Source: Metabacillus sp. KUDC1714
GTDB lineage: Bacteria > Bacillota > Bacilli > Bacillales > Bacillaceae
DNA length: 64,000 bases
Assembly: GCF_014217835.1 (NCBI RefSeq)
Contig: NZ_CP055263.1
Span: 434,001-498,000, forward strand
Direction: 5' to 3'
The translations under genes and the position numbers were made by a program. Below, one piece after another: positions 37,441 to 46,664 of this stretch. A model generated the notes under the pieces. That model ran no database searches, was not told the origin of the DNA, and saw only the letters and a list, made by a program, of their open reading frames with translations. Position 1 is the stretch's first letter; the number at the start of each line of letters is the position of its first letter.

Positions 37441-37888
37441 CTAAATCTTGCTTTTGCTGACTTTGATTGTTTGAACTTTGTGAATTACTGCTATCTTTAT
37501 TTTTTTTGAACATTCCTTGAATTTTCTCTACAGTTTGTGGGGCTGCTTCTAAGATTTTTTCATATAAATGAGTACTTTCATCTAAATGAAGCATTTTTAC
37601 ACCTGTTGTTGATACGATTAGAAATGCAATTGGAGTAATGGAAACTCCACCACCACTCCCACCACCGAATGGAAGTTTTGGAGATTTTGGGTCGCCACCT
37701 TCTTCGCTACCTGAGGAATTAAACTCACTACCTCCTGCTGCGAATCCAAACCCAACCTTAGATACTGTTAAAATGACGCTTCCATCTGGCGTTTCTACAG
37801 GATCTCCTACGATTGTATTAACATCAATCATTTGTTTTAAATTTTCCATTGCTGTTTTCATTAGTCCTTGAATTGGATGATCACTCAT
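37433..37888 (-). CDS. ytfJ: GerW family sporulation protein YtfJ
   Basis: A 151-residue protein of the YtfJ/GerW family. After MSDHPIQGLMKTAMENLKQMIDVNTIVGDPV there is the family core with SVILTVSKVGFGFAAGG, a glycine-rich FGGGSGGGVSITPIAFL (about 87-105) and a Gln/Asn/Ser-rich tail. It is a forespore/spore protein required for normal germination and spore-core properties. ATG with AAGGAGG. It follows ytfI on the same strand by 82 bases and is probably co-transcribed. Confidence 0.92.
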   Translation of the reverse strand: MSDHPIQGLMKTAMENLKQMIDVNTIVGDPVETPDGSVILTVSKVGFGFAAGGSEFNSSGSEEGGDPKSPKLPFGGGSGGGVSITPIAFLIVSTTGVKMLHLDESTHLYEKILEAAPQTVEKIQGMFKKNKDSSNSQSSNNQSQQKQDLDF

Positions 37889-37970
37889 GTTATGTAGCCT
37901 CCTTAAAGATTATTAACGGTCATTTTCATTACATACCGGGAAAGTTGTCCCCAAGTTCATTGCTAAACTG

Positions 37971-38654
37971 TTAGTTTGAAAAAAATGAAAATGGTTTGGT
38001 TTTCAACTTAGGACGTCCACCTTTCCAATATTTAATGAATTGTATACCTGCCAAAATAGCTTGCCCGATTCGAAACTGAAAAATACATTGTAATTTCGTT
38101 CTTGAACAGAACTGATTAAATTCAGGAGTTATTGTTACTACAGGGGTCGTCTGTAACTTCATATACTGACTTAGAAGACCAATGACGCCTCCTTTAATTG
38201 CCCAGGCAGCACCTGTTAATAACCCGGTATGTGCAGCATCACCGATCCCGAATTGTGAATGCCATTCTAGTTTTTTTATTCTTATTTTCCTTAAAAACTT
38301 GCGGATGATTTTATGCATTCCAACAATATGTTGTGTAATCTCCTTTATATCGCTCAGCCCATTTAGTGCATCCTCAGGTGTTACCTTATCCTCTATTTCT
38401 TTTACCTTATTATCCGCTTTTTCACTTCCCATTTTCTGCTCCTGCTTTACAATAAGTTTGGGTTCATCCTTATCAATTTTTACTAGTGGAATGTTAATCG
38501 TGTAGCGAAGTAATCCAAACCATGCACGAAATTTTATTTTAAACTGGTCATTATCACCGATATGATTTAAATCCAGTGTAACCGTCATCTTAGTAAAAAT
38601 AATCAGTAAAAAGAGTAAGGATAAAAGCAGTAAAATAATCATCACTATAAACAC
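37971..38654 (-). CDS. ytfI: DUF2953 family protein YtfI
   Basis: A 227-residue protein with an N-terminal membrane anchor (about 3-25, MIILLLLSLLFLLIIF), a charged central region (62-95, rich in Lys and Glu) and a C-terminal segment KLQCIFQFRIGQAILAGIQFIKYWK. GTG start; AAAGGG lies 11 bases upstream. YtfI precedes ytfJ in Bacillus, and this pairing suggests a sporulation function. Function itself unknown. Confidence 0.85.
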   Translation of the reverse strand: MFIVMIILLLLSLLFLLIIFTKMTVTLDLNHIGDNDQFKIKFRAWFGLLRYTINIPLVKIDKDEPKLIVKQEQKMGSEKADNKVKEIEDKVTPEDALNGLSDIKEITQHIVGMHKIIRKFLRKIRIKKLEWHSQFGIGDAAHTGLLTGAAWAIKGGVIGLLSQYMKLQTTPVVTITPEFNQFCSRTKLQCIFQFRIGQAILAGIQFIKYWKGGRPKLKTKPFSFFSN

Positions 38655-38694
38655 GATTTTTCACACCCTTTCAATCCATCATTATCGCCTCTAT

Positions 38695-38743
38695 AAAACT
38701 AAAATAAACCTACTGATATGTTCAGTAGGTTTATTTTAGTTTT
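38695..38743. terminator. Long perfect hairpin beside repeat B copy 2
   Basis: Two 22-base arms (38695-38716 and 38722-38743, beginning AAAACTAAAATAAACC) separated by TATGT. The hairpin ends directly at the first base of the family B element. It is a strong terminator-like structure on either strand, probably the former terminator of yteJ. Confidence 0.7.
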
Positions 38744-38927
38744 AACTCTGTTAAAGCTCACTAATGTTTTGGCACTTTGTTGATTTGACCAGATACGTGG
38801 GATTCCTGCTTAGAGTGCGAATACAAGGGAGACTATATCCAGATGCAAAGCAAACCGGATATGCTCTCGGACCGCCCGCGGAAGCGAACGGTTGCAGCGG
38901 AAATCAACAGCCAAGTTTAACAGAGCC
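38744..38927. mobile_element. MITE-like element, family B, copy 2
   Basis: A 184-bp relative of 20576-20727. Ends are AACTCTGTTAAAGCTCAC (first two bases changed from GG) and TTTAACAGAGCC; interior GGACCGCCCGCGGAAGC and TGCAGCGGAAAT correspond. The inner part is longer and diverged. No clear target duplication remains (TTAGTTTT left, TTACATCA right), so it is the older copy. It separates yteJ from its second hairpin terminator. Confidence 0.8.
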
Positions 38928-38933
38928 TTACAT

Positions 38934-38963
38934 CAAAAAAGTCCGCTGATTTATTCAGCAGAC
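38934..38963 (-). terminator. Terminator overlapping the yteJ stop
   Basis: On the minus strand GTCTGCTGA, loop with the TAA stop, and TCAGCGGAC are followed by TTTTTT. Confidence 0.8.
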
Positions 38964-39478
38964 AATTCTTCAGCATATTTAATAAATAACTTTTCATGAA
39001 TAACTTGTGTATCAGAAAAGATATCGTGAAGTCCTTGTTTTTTTGGAGTAAAAGCAACAATGATATAGCCAATCCAAATGGTTTTTGAAATATAACGTCC
39101 TATTAATTCTCGGAATAAAATGGTTCCCCAACTTATTGTTTCTTCCTTAATAGAAATTACTTTTATACCAAAAATCATTTTCCCTAAAGTTTGATTAAAG
39201 TATTTTGTCATTAATACAAAATAAGCAAAAAAGATCACAGCTGTTGCAATTGAGACAGGAGAAAACAGAAATGAGTTATTGTTATTTAAACCTATTAAAT
39301 CAAATAGTGGATAAATTACAATTCGATTCACACTACCGATAACTAGAAGATCGATTAAATAAGCCCAGAGGCGAATCCAAAAACCTGCTTGTAAATGATC
39401 GAAATCAATTGTCTTTTGCTTTTCTACAGGCTTATCCAATAACTCTGTATTATCTGCACCTTCAAAAGTAGCATCCAC
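38951..39478 (-). CDS. yteJ: RDD family membrane protein YteJ
   Basis: A 175-residue RDD-domain protein. The defining Arg and Asp residues are in GFWIRLWAYLIDLLVIG (about 32-48), followed by two more hydrophobic segments (about 75-98 and 130-150) and the typical NQTLGKMIFGIKV. Role not established; in B. subtilis YteJ modulates SppA activity. It follows sppA by 12 bases, consistent with that. GTG start with GGGGGG and 8 bases between. Confidence 0.9.
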   Translation of the reverse strand: MDATFEGADNTELLDKPVEKQKTIDFDHLQAGFWIRLWAYLIDLLVIGSVNRIVIYPLFDLIGLNNNNSFLFSPVSIATAVIFFAYFVLMTKYFNQTLGKMIFGIKVISIKEETISWGTILFRELIGRYISKTIWIGYIIVAFTPKKQGLHDIFSDTQVIHEKLFIKYAEELSAE

Positions 39479-39490
39479 GTTTATCCCCCC

Positions 39491-40495
39491 TTATTCAGAA
39501 TATAAGTACATAAGCCTTGGAGAATTTGAACTCGAAAGCAATTGATAAAGACTAGATAGCTCAGCATCCTCTTTAAATACTTTACCAACACTCATTGATA
39601 GGAGTGAATCAAGACCTAATGAATCACCATACTCAACGACCTGTGCCTCCTCTAAATCTAAATCCTTTTTCATAGCGGCAACTGTATCGTCGAAATATCC
39701 TAGCTCATCGATAAGATTATTTTCCTTTGCTTGTCTACCATCGTAAATTCGGCCGTCAGCAACTTTGCGAACCTCTTCTTCTGATAATGGACGTCCTTCT
39801 GTAATTACATTCACAAACCCTTTATAGGCATTGTCCACCATAGATTGAAGTATTTTTCTTTCTTCCTCTGTCATATCGCGAGTTGGAGAGAAAATGTCCT
39901 TATAGGGTCCACTTTTAATGGTTTCGAATTTAACACCATATTTTTCAGCTAATTCCCCATAGTTTATTGATTGCATGATAACTCCTAGAGAACCTGTTAA
40001 AGTATCTGGAGCTGCGAAAATTTTATCTGCAGCAGTGGAGATGTAATACCCACCTGATGCAGCAGTTGTTCCCATAGACACATATAAAGGTTTTTTACTT
40101 TTTTTAGTTAGTTCAATTAATTTTTTATGTATTTCAGCACTTTCTACAACTCCGCCACCAGGTGAGTTAACTCTAAGTATGACACCTTTTACACTATCAT
40201 CCTCACCTGCTGCTTTAACCATATCTAAAAAAGTTTGGTGCTGATAGCCTGCAGTACTAAAAAAAGAAGTTACATCTTCACCAGTGTCTTGTATAACCCC
40301 ATTTACATTCAAAACAAGGATCTTATCTAACGAATTGCCTTCTTCAATTATTTCCTCTGAAAATCCAGAGCTTGATGCAAAAGCATCCTTAAATAGGTCG
40401 CTTTGATTTATGAACATCATCGTTGAGCTTATAATAATTGAAAATACGAACAAAACACCTGCAATGGCAATAGCTCCCCATCGTTTACCGTTCAT
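39491..40495 (-). CDS. sppA: Signal peptide peptidase SppA
   Basis: A 334-residue membrane-anchored serine protease that degrades cleaved signal peptides. A single N-terminal membrane segment (7-29) is followed by the peptidase S49 domain. The catalytic dyad is S147 (AASGGYY) and K199 (IKSGPYKDIF), the same numbering as I know for the B. subtilis enzyme; oxyanion/Gly loop VNSPGGGVVESAE precedes it. ATG with AGGAGGAG. Co-transcribed with yteJ. Confidence 0.96.
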   Translation of the reverse strand: MNGKRWGAIAIAGVLFVFSIIISSTMMFINQSDLFKDAFASSSGFSEEIIEEGNSLDKILVLNVNGVIQDTGEDVTSFFSTAGYQHQTFLDMVKAAGEDDSVKGVILRVNSPGGGVVESAEIHKKLIELTKKSKKPLYVSMGTTAASGGYYISTAADKIFAAPDTLTGSLGVIMQSINYGELAEKYGVKFETIKSGPYKDIFSPTRDMTEEERKILQSMVDNAYKGFVNVITEGRPLSEEEVRKVADGRIYDGRQAKENNLIDELGYFDDTVAAMKKDLDLEEAQVVEYGDSLGLDSLLSMSVGKVFKEDAELSSLYQLLSSSNSPRLMYLYSE

Positions 40496-40652
40496 TTAAA
40501 ATGTCTCCTCCTTCAACTAGAATTGTTTTGATATGATTTGCATAGCTTTAAAACATTTAATTATGTAAAAGTGGTAAACTAAACAACATAGAGTATTGTA
40601 TCATCTTCAAGGAAAAATGTGGAGAATTTACCTATCATGAGGAGGAATCAGT

Positions 40653-41453
40653 GTGTCAGATCGTCGTAATGTTTATTTTTTTTACAAAAAAGAGGACGAA
40701 CTCTTAGAGAAAATCAATTCCCTTATTGAATTAGCAAGAGAAAATGAATTTCGAGTTGTTGAAGATCATACTATCGCAAATGTAATTGTAAGCATAGGTG
40801 GAGATGGTGCATTTTTACAGGCAGTACGCAAAACAAACTTTCGTTCAGACTGTCTATATGTAGGCATAGGAGTTGATCATACATTAAGCTTGTATTGTGA
40901 CTTCCATCTTGATGATCGAGAGAAAATGATTCAAGCTATGAAAGAGTCTCAAATTGAGGTTAGACGTTACCCAGTATTAGAAGTAAAACTTGATGAAACG
41001 ACATCTTTTAAATGTTTAAATGAATGTTCCATCCGTTCAAGTATCATTAAAACCTTCGTTATCGATGTTTATATAGATGATCTACATTTTGAAACGTTTA
41101 GAGGAGATGGGATGTTAATTGCCACACCTACAGGAAGTACTGCATATAACAAATCTGTAAATGGTGCAGTTGTAGATCCTATGCTTCCATGCATACAAGT
41201 AAGTGAATTAGCTTCATTAAATAACAATCTTTATCGTACACTAGGTTCTTCATTTATACTAAGTGACACAAGAAAATTAACATTAAAAATCGTACAAGAT
41301 GGCAATGATTACCCTGTTATTGGAATGGATAATGAAGCATTAAGTATCCGCAATGTAAAACAACTAGAGTATGGTTTAAGTGAGTTACCAATTAAAACAG
41401 TAAAACTTAAGGATAATTCATACTGGGAGAAAGTTAAGCGAACATTTTTATAA
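40653..41453 (+). CDS. ppnKB: NAD kinase (PpnKB type)
   Basis: A 266-residue NAD kinase. The GGDG phosphate loop SIGGDGAFLQA (about 51-61), NECSIRSS (NE motif, about 127) and TPTGSTAYNKSVNGAVV (about 157-173) are the family motifs. Bacillus has two isozymes; this one, next to sppA, corresponds to YtdI/PpnKB. GTG start with AGGAGG. Alone on the plus strand, convergent with ytcJ over a shared terminator. Confidence 0.93.
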   Translation: MSDRRNVYFFYKKEDELLEKINSLIELARENEFRVVEDHTIANVIVSIGGDGAFLQAVRKTNFRSDCLYVGIGVDHTLSLYCDFHLDDREKMIQAMKESQIEVRRYPVLEVKLDETTSFKCLNECSIRSSIIKTFVIDVYIDDLHFETFRGDGMLIATPTGSTAYNKSVNGAVVDPMLPCIQVSELASLNNNLYRTLGSSFILSDTRKLTLKIVQDGNDYPVIGMDNEALSIRNVKQLEYGLSELPIKTVKLKDNSYWEKVKRTFL

Positions 41454-41461
41454 AAATGATT

Positions 41462-41488
41462 AAAAGGAAGCCTATATGCTTCCTTTTT
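41462..41488. terminator. Bidirectional terminator, ppnKB and ytcJ
   Basis: AAAAGGAAGC and GCTTCCTTTTT arms around CTATAT. Confidence 0.85.
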
Positions 41489-41513
41489 CACTCATCTCTA
41501 TTTCCATCGTTGG

Positions 41514-43097
41514 TTACCTTTTATACATAATTTCATTATCAACAATCGTTAACTCGACAGTCGCATTTAGCAGCTCCTCATGTGGCAGTTCAAATATATC
41601 TTGATCAAACACAGTGAAATCTGCTGTATAGCCTTGTTTAATCATCCCACGATTATGTGAATGGTGAGTTGCATATGCACTTCCTTTTGTAAATAGCTCA
41701 ACAGCCTCATAAACTGAGAGCTTTTGCTCTGGGTAGTAGCTTTTTCCTGAATCATCATAAATACTAGTCCTTGTCACTGCAGCATAAATACCTAAAAGCG
41801 GATCAACTGGCTCTATAGGTGCATCAGAACCCCCTGCACATTGAATACCTTCTTGAAGCAGCGTCTTCCATGCATAGCATGTTTCCATATATTCCTCACC
41901 AATCCGCTCAGTTACCCATGGAAAATCACTTGCTACAAACCGTGGTTGTATATCTAAAATAATAGGAAGCTGTTTCGCTTTTTTTATTAAATCATTTCTT
42001 AAAATTTGAGCATGAATGAGACGGTCATGTTGCCCTTTCAATGGAGGGTACTCTTCAATCACATCTAATATCCATTCAAATGCCAAATCTCCGATTACAT
42101 GTACCGCTACTTCCATTTTATAGCTTCTTGCTTTCACAATAAGATCTACTAATTCAGCTTTTGAATGAATAGCTACACCTGAAGTGGTTGGATCATCTTT
42201 ATACGGGAAACTTAACAACGCAGTTCTTCCTCCAAGGGCTCCATCAGCAAAGATTTTCATCGCGCCGAACTCTCCGTAGTTTCCTAAACTTCTTTGTTTT
42301 TTGTGAAATTCATCTACGACTAGATGATGAACAAGCAGATGGGTGCGGAATTTAAATCCCTTGGTTAAGACACGATGAAATGCGGTTAAAGTATTATCTA
42401 AACTGCCATAGTAGGCCAAATCCTCCGAATGTGCACCCACTAGCCCTTTTTGATAGCAATCATTTATAGATGTCTCAAGTACATATTCTAACTCCTCCTG
42501 AGTAAGAGAAGGTGCAATTTCAAACAGAAGCTCCTGTGCTTGATCTAGTAAATATCCAGTTGGTTCGTTTTGTTCATCCCGTACAATAACCCCCCCAGCC
42601 GGGTCAGGTGTATCACCTGTAATATTTGCAAGCTCCAATGCTTTTGAGTTTGCTATACTTGCGTGTCTGCATATTCTTTTAAGTAATAATGGATGATCCC
42701 GTGCAACCTCATCTAATTCAGCTTTATGTAGAATCTTTTGATCCTCTAGTTGATTTTCATTCCATCCTTCTCCAATAATCCAGCTTCCTGGTGTTATGTC
42801 CTTTACTCGATCTTTAATACTTTCTAAAATTTCTTTTGAGCTTGTCGTCTTTGAAAAATCCAGTCTTGTTAGTTTTTCTCCATGTCCAATTAAATGGAGA
42901 TGGCTATCTACGAGACCAGGTATCATCGTTTTTCCCTTTAAATCATGCAGCTCTTCTATATCCTCTTTATAAGCTTCAACTAAATACTTATAACTCCCAG
43001 TTGCAATAATATAGCCATTTTTAACATATACAGCTTCGACTTGGCTACCTTCTTTTTCTAAAGTGTATATTTTTCCTCCAGACCATAATGTACCCAA
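41514..43097 (-). CDS. ytcJ: Amidohydrolase YtcJ
   Basis: A 527-residue amidohydrolase of the metal-dependent TIM-barrel type. N-terminal IPGLVDSHLHLIGHG (about 57-71, HxH ligands), DGALGGRTALLSFPY (metal-bridging or substrate region, about 290), HVIGDLAFEW and HAQILRNDLI (further His), and GGSDAPIEPVDPLLGIYAAV with the aspartate ligand. It resembles the YtcJ/formamidase-like family of unknown substrate. TTG start with TGGAGG. It lies 94 bases from the end of ytcI and is separated from it by a terminator. Confidence 0.9.
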   Translation of the reverse strand: MGTLWSGGKIYTLEKEGSQVEAVYVKNGYIIATGSYKYLVEAYKEDIEELHDLKGKTMIPGLVDSHLHLIGHGEKLTRLDFSKTTSSKEILESIKDRVKDITPGSWIIGEGWNENQLEDQKILHKAELDEVARDHPLLLKRICRHASIANSKALELANITGDTPDPAGGVIVRDEQNEPTGYLLDQAQELLFEIAPSLTQEELEYVLETSINDCYQKGLVGAHSEDLAYYGSLDNTLTAFHRVLTKGFKFRTHLLVHHLVVDEFHKKQRSLGNYGEFGAMKIFADGALGGRTALLSFPYKDDPTTSGVAIHSKAELVDLIVKARSYKMEVAVHVIGDLAFEWILDVIEEYPPLKGQHDRLIHAQILRNDLIKKAKQLPIILDIQPRFVASDFPWVTERIGEEYMETCYAWKTLLQEGIQCAGGSDAPIEPVDPLLGIYAAVTRTSIYDDSGKSYYPEQKLSVYEAVELFTKGSAYATHHSHNRGMIKQGYTADFTVFDQDIFELPHEELLNATVELTIVDNEIMYKR

Positions 43098-43149
43098 TCA
43101 TCATTCCTCCAGGATTTAGTGTCTACCAAAATGTTACCATAACCATTTC

Positions 43150-43183
43150 CAAAACAAAAAACCAGGCGATGTTGAGCCTGGTT
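43150..43183 (-). terminator. Terminator after ytcI
   Basis: AACCAGGC and GCCTGGTT arms (43160-43183), followed on the minus strand by TTTTGTTTTGG. Confidence 0.85.
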
Positions 43184-43191
43184 TTCACTGA

Positions 43192-44775
43192 CTATGCTTG
43201 TTTTAGTTCAAGCTCACGTTGTCTAAGTTCTATTCGACGAATTTTACCTGATGTTGTTTTAGGTAATTCATCAATAAACTCAATTTCACGCGGATATTTA
43301 TAAGGAGCTGTTAGCTTTTTGACATGCTCTTGCAGTACAGTAATTAGCTCCGGGGTATTGATATTAGAAGGATCTCTTAATACAATATAAGCTTTTACGA
43401 TATTTCCTCTAATTTCATCTGGGCTAGCTACTACGGCACACTCCTTCACTAAAGGATGTTTAACAATTGCATCTTCAACCTCAAATGGACCAATAGTGTA
43501 GCCAGAGCTAATGATAATATCATCGCCTCTACCTTCAAACCAAAAGTAGCCGTCTTCATCCATCTTTGCTCTGTCACCAGTAATATAATAATCCCCTCTA
43601 AATGCACTCGCTGTCCGTTCAAAATCCTTATAGTATTCTTTAAATAATGCAGGTGTATCCTTATGAACTGCAATGTCCCCAACTTCATTGACTACACATG
43701 GTTCACCTTCATCATTTATAATTTTCACATCATTACCTGGAGTAGGTTTCCCCATTGAACCTGCTTTGATTTCCATTCCCTTCATGACACCAACAAGGAG
43801 TGTATTTTCTGTTTGACCATAACCATCACGAACTTTTACATTAAAATAATGCTGGAATGTATCGATGACTTCTCGGTTCAATGGTTCTCCAGCCGAGACT
43901 GCACTATGTAAATTTGCTAAGGAATAGTTCTCAAGCTGCTCAACCTTTACCATTAATCGATATTCTGTAGGTGTACAGCATAATACATTTATTTTGTAAT
44001 CATCTAAAAGCTGTAAATATTTATTAGGCTCAAATTTCCCTTGATAAATTAACCCTGTAGCACCCGAACCTAATACTGATAAAAACGGACTCCAAATCCA
44101 TTTTTGCCATCCTGGTCCAGCAGTTGCCCAGACCATATCATTTTCCTCAATGCTTAACCAATTTTTCGCTGCAGTTCTTAAGTGAGCAAAAGCCCAACCA
44201 TGTGTATGTACAACACCTTTTGGATTTCCTGTTGTACCTGATGTATAAGAAACGAATGCCTTACTATCAGATTTTGTTTCTGCTATATTCATTGATGTGC
44301 TTTGTTTCTTCATTAGCTCGTCTAGCGGTAACCAATCTGGATCGTTTCCATTTATAACGAATTTTATCAATTTATCAAACTGTCTTATTCCTCTAAATTC
44401 ATTAGTATATAGTCCATAGCTTATTACAGCTTTAACTTCTCCATGTGTTACACGATACTGTAAATCTTTTGTTCGTAACATTTCTGAGCTAGGAATCACT
44501 ACTAAACCTGCTTTTAAAGCACCAAGATAAACAGCATATGCATCTATAACCCTAGGTATAACAATAAGAACTTTATCACCCAGTTTTAAGCCTTCGTTTT
44601 TGAAAGCGTTTCCAATTTGATTTACCCTGTCCAATAAAGCACGATAAGTAATCTCACTTTTCTGACCTTGTTCATTTTCCCATTTTAATGCGATCTTTGT
44701 TGCATCTGTCGAATATTTTTCAATCTCTTCTACAAGATTATAACTTAATGGCGCAAGTAGTTCTTCTCTTACCAT
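43192..44775 (-). CDS. ytcI: AMP-forming acyl-CoA synthetase YtcI
   Basis: A 527-residue ANL-superfamily ligase. The P-loop YTSGTTGNPKGVVHTHG is near residues 172-188, GYGQTENTLLVG near 320, the TGD motif in YYITGDRAKMDEDGYFWFEGR near 395-415, and the C-terminal lysine motif LPKTTSGKIRRIELR. It is closest in pattern to acetyl/medium-chain acyl-CoA synthetases, in the same subfamily as AcsA at 60131. The preferred acid cannot be told. ATG with GGAGGGGG. The 393-base gap upstream holds no supported gene. Confidence 0.9.
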   Translation of the reverse strand: MVREELLAPLSYNLVEEIEKYSTDATKIALKWENEQGQKSEITYRALLDRVNQIGNAFKNEGLKLGDKVLIVIPRVIDAYAVYLGALKAGLVVIPSSEMLRTKDLQYRVTHGEVKAVISYGLYTNEFRGIRQFDKLIKFVINGNDPDWLPLDELMKKQSTSMNIAETKSDSKAFVSYTSGTTGNPKGVVHTHGWAFAHLRTAAKNWLSIEENDMVWATAGPGWQKWIWSPFLSVLGSGATGLIYQGKFEPNKYLQLLDDYKINVLCCTPTEYRLMVKVEQLENYSLANLHSAVSAGEPLNREVIDTFQHYFNVKVRDGYGQTENTLLVGVMKGMEIKAGSMGKPTPGNDVKIINDEGEPCVVNEVGDIAVHKDTPALFKEYYKDFERTASAFRGDYYITGDRAKMDEDGYFWFEGRGDDIIISSGYTIGPFEVEDAIVKHPLVKECAVVASPDEIRGNIVKAYIVLRDPSNINTPELITVLQEHVKKLTAPYKYPREIEFIDELPKTTSGKIRRIELRQRELELKQA

Positions 44776-45113
44776 TTTCCCCCTCCTAATGTTTGCACAA
44801 TCCTAAATAAATTCATGGCACAATTTAAAAATGAAGGAAAATAGAGTATTCCCACAAGTAGCTCCAATTAGGAGTGTACAAGCACGCACTACAATAAGTG
44901 TTGAGCTAAAACTCATCTATGTTCAAACTAATGAACAAATTAATAAGTTTTTGCAGGTTCCGTCCCATTTCCTTCTTACAATAATATTATACCTAATAGA
45001 ATAAATAATTTAAATAATTATCAGTAAGACGATCGTTAAATACAATCGATTATGTATTGGAAAAAGACAATTATTTAATGCTTTCATGTAGAGTCTCATA
45101 TTTCTTCACACAA
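44776..45113. other. Intergenic region between ytcI and sspA
   Basis: No feature I can support. A 57-codon open frame on the plus strand (44831-45004) has no ribosome site and no strong coding pattern. The region contains an AT-rich stretch (45005-45030). Confidence 0.5.
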
Positions 45114-45141
45114 GAAAAAGAACGGGATTTTACTCCCGCTC
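45114..45141 (-). terminator. Terminator after sspA
   Basis: GAGCGGGA and TCCCGTTC arms around a 6-base loop, followed on the minus strand by TTTTTCTTG. Confidence 0.85.
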
Positions 45142-45168
45142 TTAGTAGCCATTATTTATTAAATTATG

Positions 45169-45372
45169 TTATTTGAAAGAACCACCCATTTGTTGTTGAG
45201 CAAAAGATACTAAACGTTTAGTGATTTCACCACCAACAGAACCGTTAGCTCGTGAAGTTGTTTCTGGTCCAAGGTTTACACCGAACTCAGAAGCAATTTC
45301 ATATTTCATTTGATCGATAGCTTGTTGTGCACCAGGTACAACAAGTTGGTTTGAGTTATTGTTTTGTGCCAT
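45169..45372 (-). CDS. sspA: Alpha/beta-type small acid-soluble spore protein
   Basis: A 67-residue SASP that coats and protects spore DNA. The protein has the conserved core [18 protein letters not shown] (GPR protease cuts in this EIASEFGV stretch) and [22 protein letters not shown] choose the ATG at 45372 because it has GGAGGTGA 6 bases upstream; the three-residue extension is not needed. Monocistronic, with a sigma-G-like promoter (45395-45425). Whether it corresponds to SspA or another alpha/beta SASP is based on place between ytcI and thiI. Confidence 0.95.
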   Translation of the reverse strand: MAQNNNSNQLVVPGAQQAIDQMKYEIASEFGVNLGPETTSRANGSVGGEITKRLVSFAQQQMGGSFK

Positions 45373-45394
45373 GTGTATCACCTCCTTGTGAGTT

Positions 45395-45425
45395 TAGAAT
45401 GTGTAAATACACATGGCTTCATTCA
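45395..45425 (-). promoter_or_regulatory. Sigma-G-type promoter of sspA
   Basis: On the minus strand TGAATG, 18 bases and CATTCTA. This fits the forespore sigma-G pattern (GNATR and CATNNTA), expected for an SASP gene. Confidence 0.75.
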
Positions 45426-45459
45426 TATTTGTTTTTGGTAAATATTCACAAGTGCTTTT

Positions 45460-46659
45460 CTATAATAAGTTATCGAATTTTTCCTTTTGCTCCTTTGTTA
45501 TGACGATTGTTTCCACCTTATTTAATGATTGTGAAACAAGCTCATCAAAATCAACAAAGCTTTCAAAACGTGATACTTTCTCAAGCTTTGGTTTTGTTTT
45601 AGGATTTGCAGGAGTAAAAATTGTACAGCAGTCCTCATATGGTCGAATTGATATATCATGTGTTCCAATACTTTTGGAAATTTCGATTATCTCGAGTTTG
45701 TCCATTGTGATAAGTGGTCTAATTATTGGTGTGCTAGTAACATCATTAATAGCAACCATGCTTTCCAATGTTTGACTTGCTACTTGTCCAAGGCTTTCCC
45801 CAGTAATTAGTGCAAGAGCTTGTTGTTTTTCTCGTAATTTATCAGCTATTTTAAGCATCATTCTACGTGTAGATGTCATCGTGTAATTTTCGGGAACTTG
45901 TTCTTGAATTTTTTCTTGAATAGCTGTAAATGGGACGATGTGAAGCTTTATCTTACCTCCAAAAGCAGTTAACTCCCTGGCTAGATCAATTACCTTTTGT
46001 TTCGCACGTTCACTTGTATAGGGGGGACTAAAAAAATGAATAACCTCTAATTCTACTCCTCTTTTTAATGTTAAAAACCCAGCTACAGGACTATCGATCC
46101 CACCTGATAATAAAAGCATTGCCTTGCCACCAGAACCTACAGGTAGACCTCCTGCTCCTTTAAAATCATAGCATGTAAGATATGTTGCCTCTTTTCGAAC
46201 TTCGACACGTAGATTTATTTTCGGATTTTTAACATCTACGGTAAGATCTTCGGTATTTATTAGCACATGACTTCCAATCTGATAATTTAATTCATTTGTA
46301 TCAAGTGGAAATTGTTTGTCTGCTCGCTTTGTTGTTACTTTGAATGTATCATATGGCTGGAATACACTGTTAACCGCCTTTAATGCCATTTCTTTTATTT
46401 CAGATATATCACTTTTACATTTAATCGCTAAACTGAATGATTGAATTCCAAATATGTTCTTTAACCTTTCAACGATTACTTCATGATCCTCGTTATGTAA
46501 ATGGATATAAAGCCTATCACGTGTACCCTGGTATTCAAGATTTGGAAAATCTGTTAGCACATCTCTTACATTATTTTTTAACCTATCAATAAATTTCCTG
46601 CGATTACGTCCCTTAGTAGATATTTCCCCAAATCGAATTAATATGTGATCAAATTTCAT
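45460..46659 (-). CDS. thiI: tRNA 4-thiouridine synthetase ThiI
   Basis: A 399-residue enzyme that makes 4-thiouridine in tRNA. In order: ferredoxin-like N domain, THUMP (about 60-165), and a PP-loop domain with LLSGGIDSPVAGF (about 183-195). It lacks the C-terminal rhodanese domain found in E. coli ThiI, as in Bacillus, where the partner NifZ supplies sulfur. nifZ lies immediately upstream with 5 bases between. ATG with GAGG. The KSIGTHDISIRPYEDCCTIFTP segment near 330-350 contains the conserved cysteine pair. Confidence 0.95.
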   Translation of the reverse strand: MKFDHILIRFGEISTKGRNRRKFIDRLKNNVRDVLTDFPNLEYQGTRDRLYIHLHNEDHEVIVERLKNIFGIQSFSLAIKCKSDISEIKEMALKAVNSVFQPYDTFKVTTKRADKQFPLDTNELNYQIGSHVLINTEDLTVDVKNPKINLRVEVRKEATYLTCYDFKGAGGLPVGSGGKAMLLLSGGIDSPVAGFLTLKRGVELEVIHFFSPPYTSERAKQKVIDLARELTAFGGKIKLHIVPFTAIQEKIQEQVPENYTMTSTRRMMLKIADKLREKQQALALITGESLGQVASQTLESMVAINDVTSTPIIRPLITMDKLEIIEISKSIGTHDISIRPYEDCCTIFTPANPKTKPKLEKVSRFESFVDFDELVSQSLNKVETIVITKEQKEKFDNLL

Positions 46660-46664
46660 CTTTT

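Noticed and set aside
44831..45004. 57-codon plus-strand frame beginning MKENRVFPQV between ytcI and sspA
   Set aside because: No ribosome site, the ATG lies in AT-rich sequence and there is no promoter; I cannot separate it from a chance frame.
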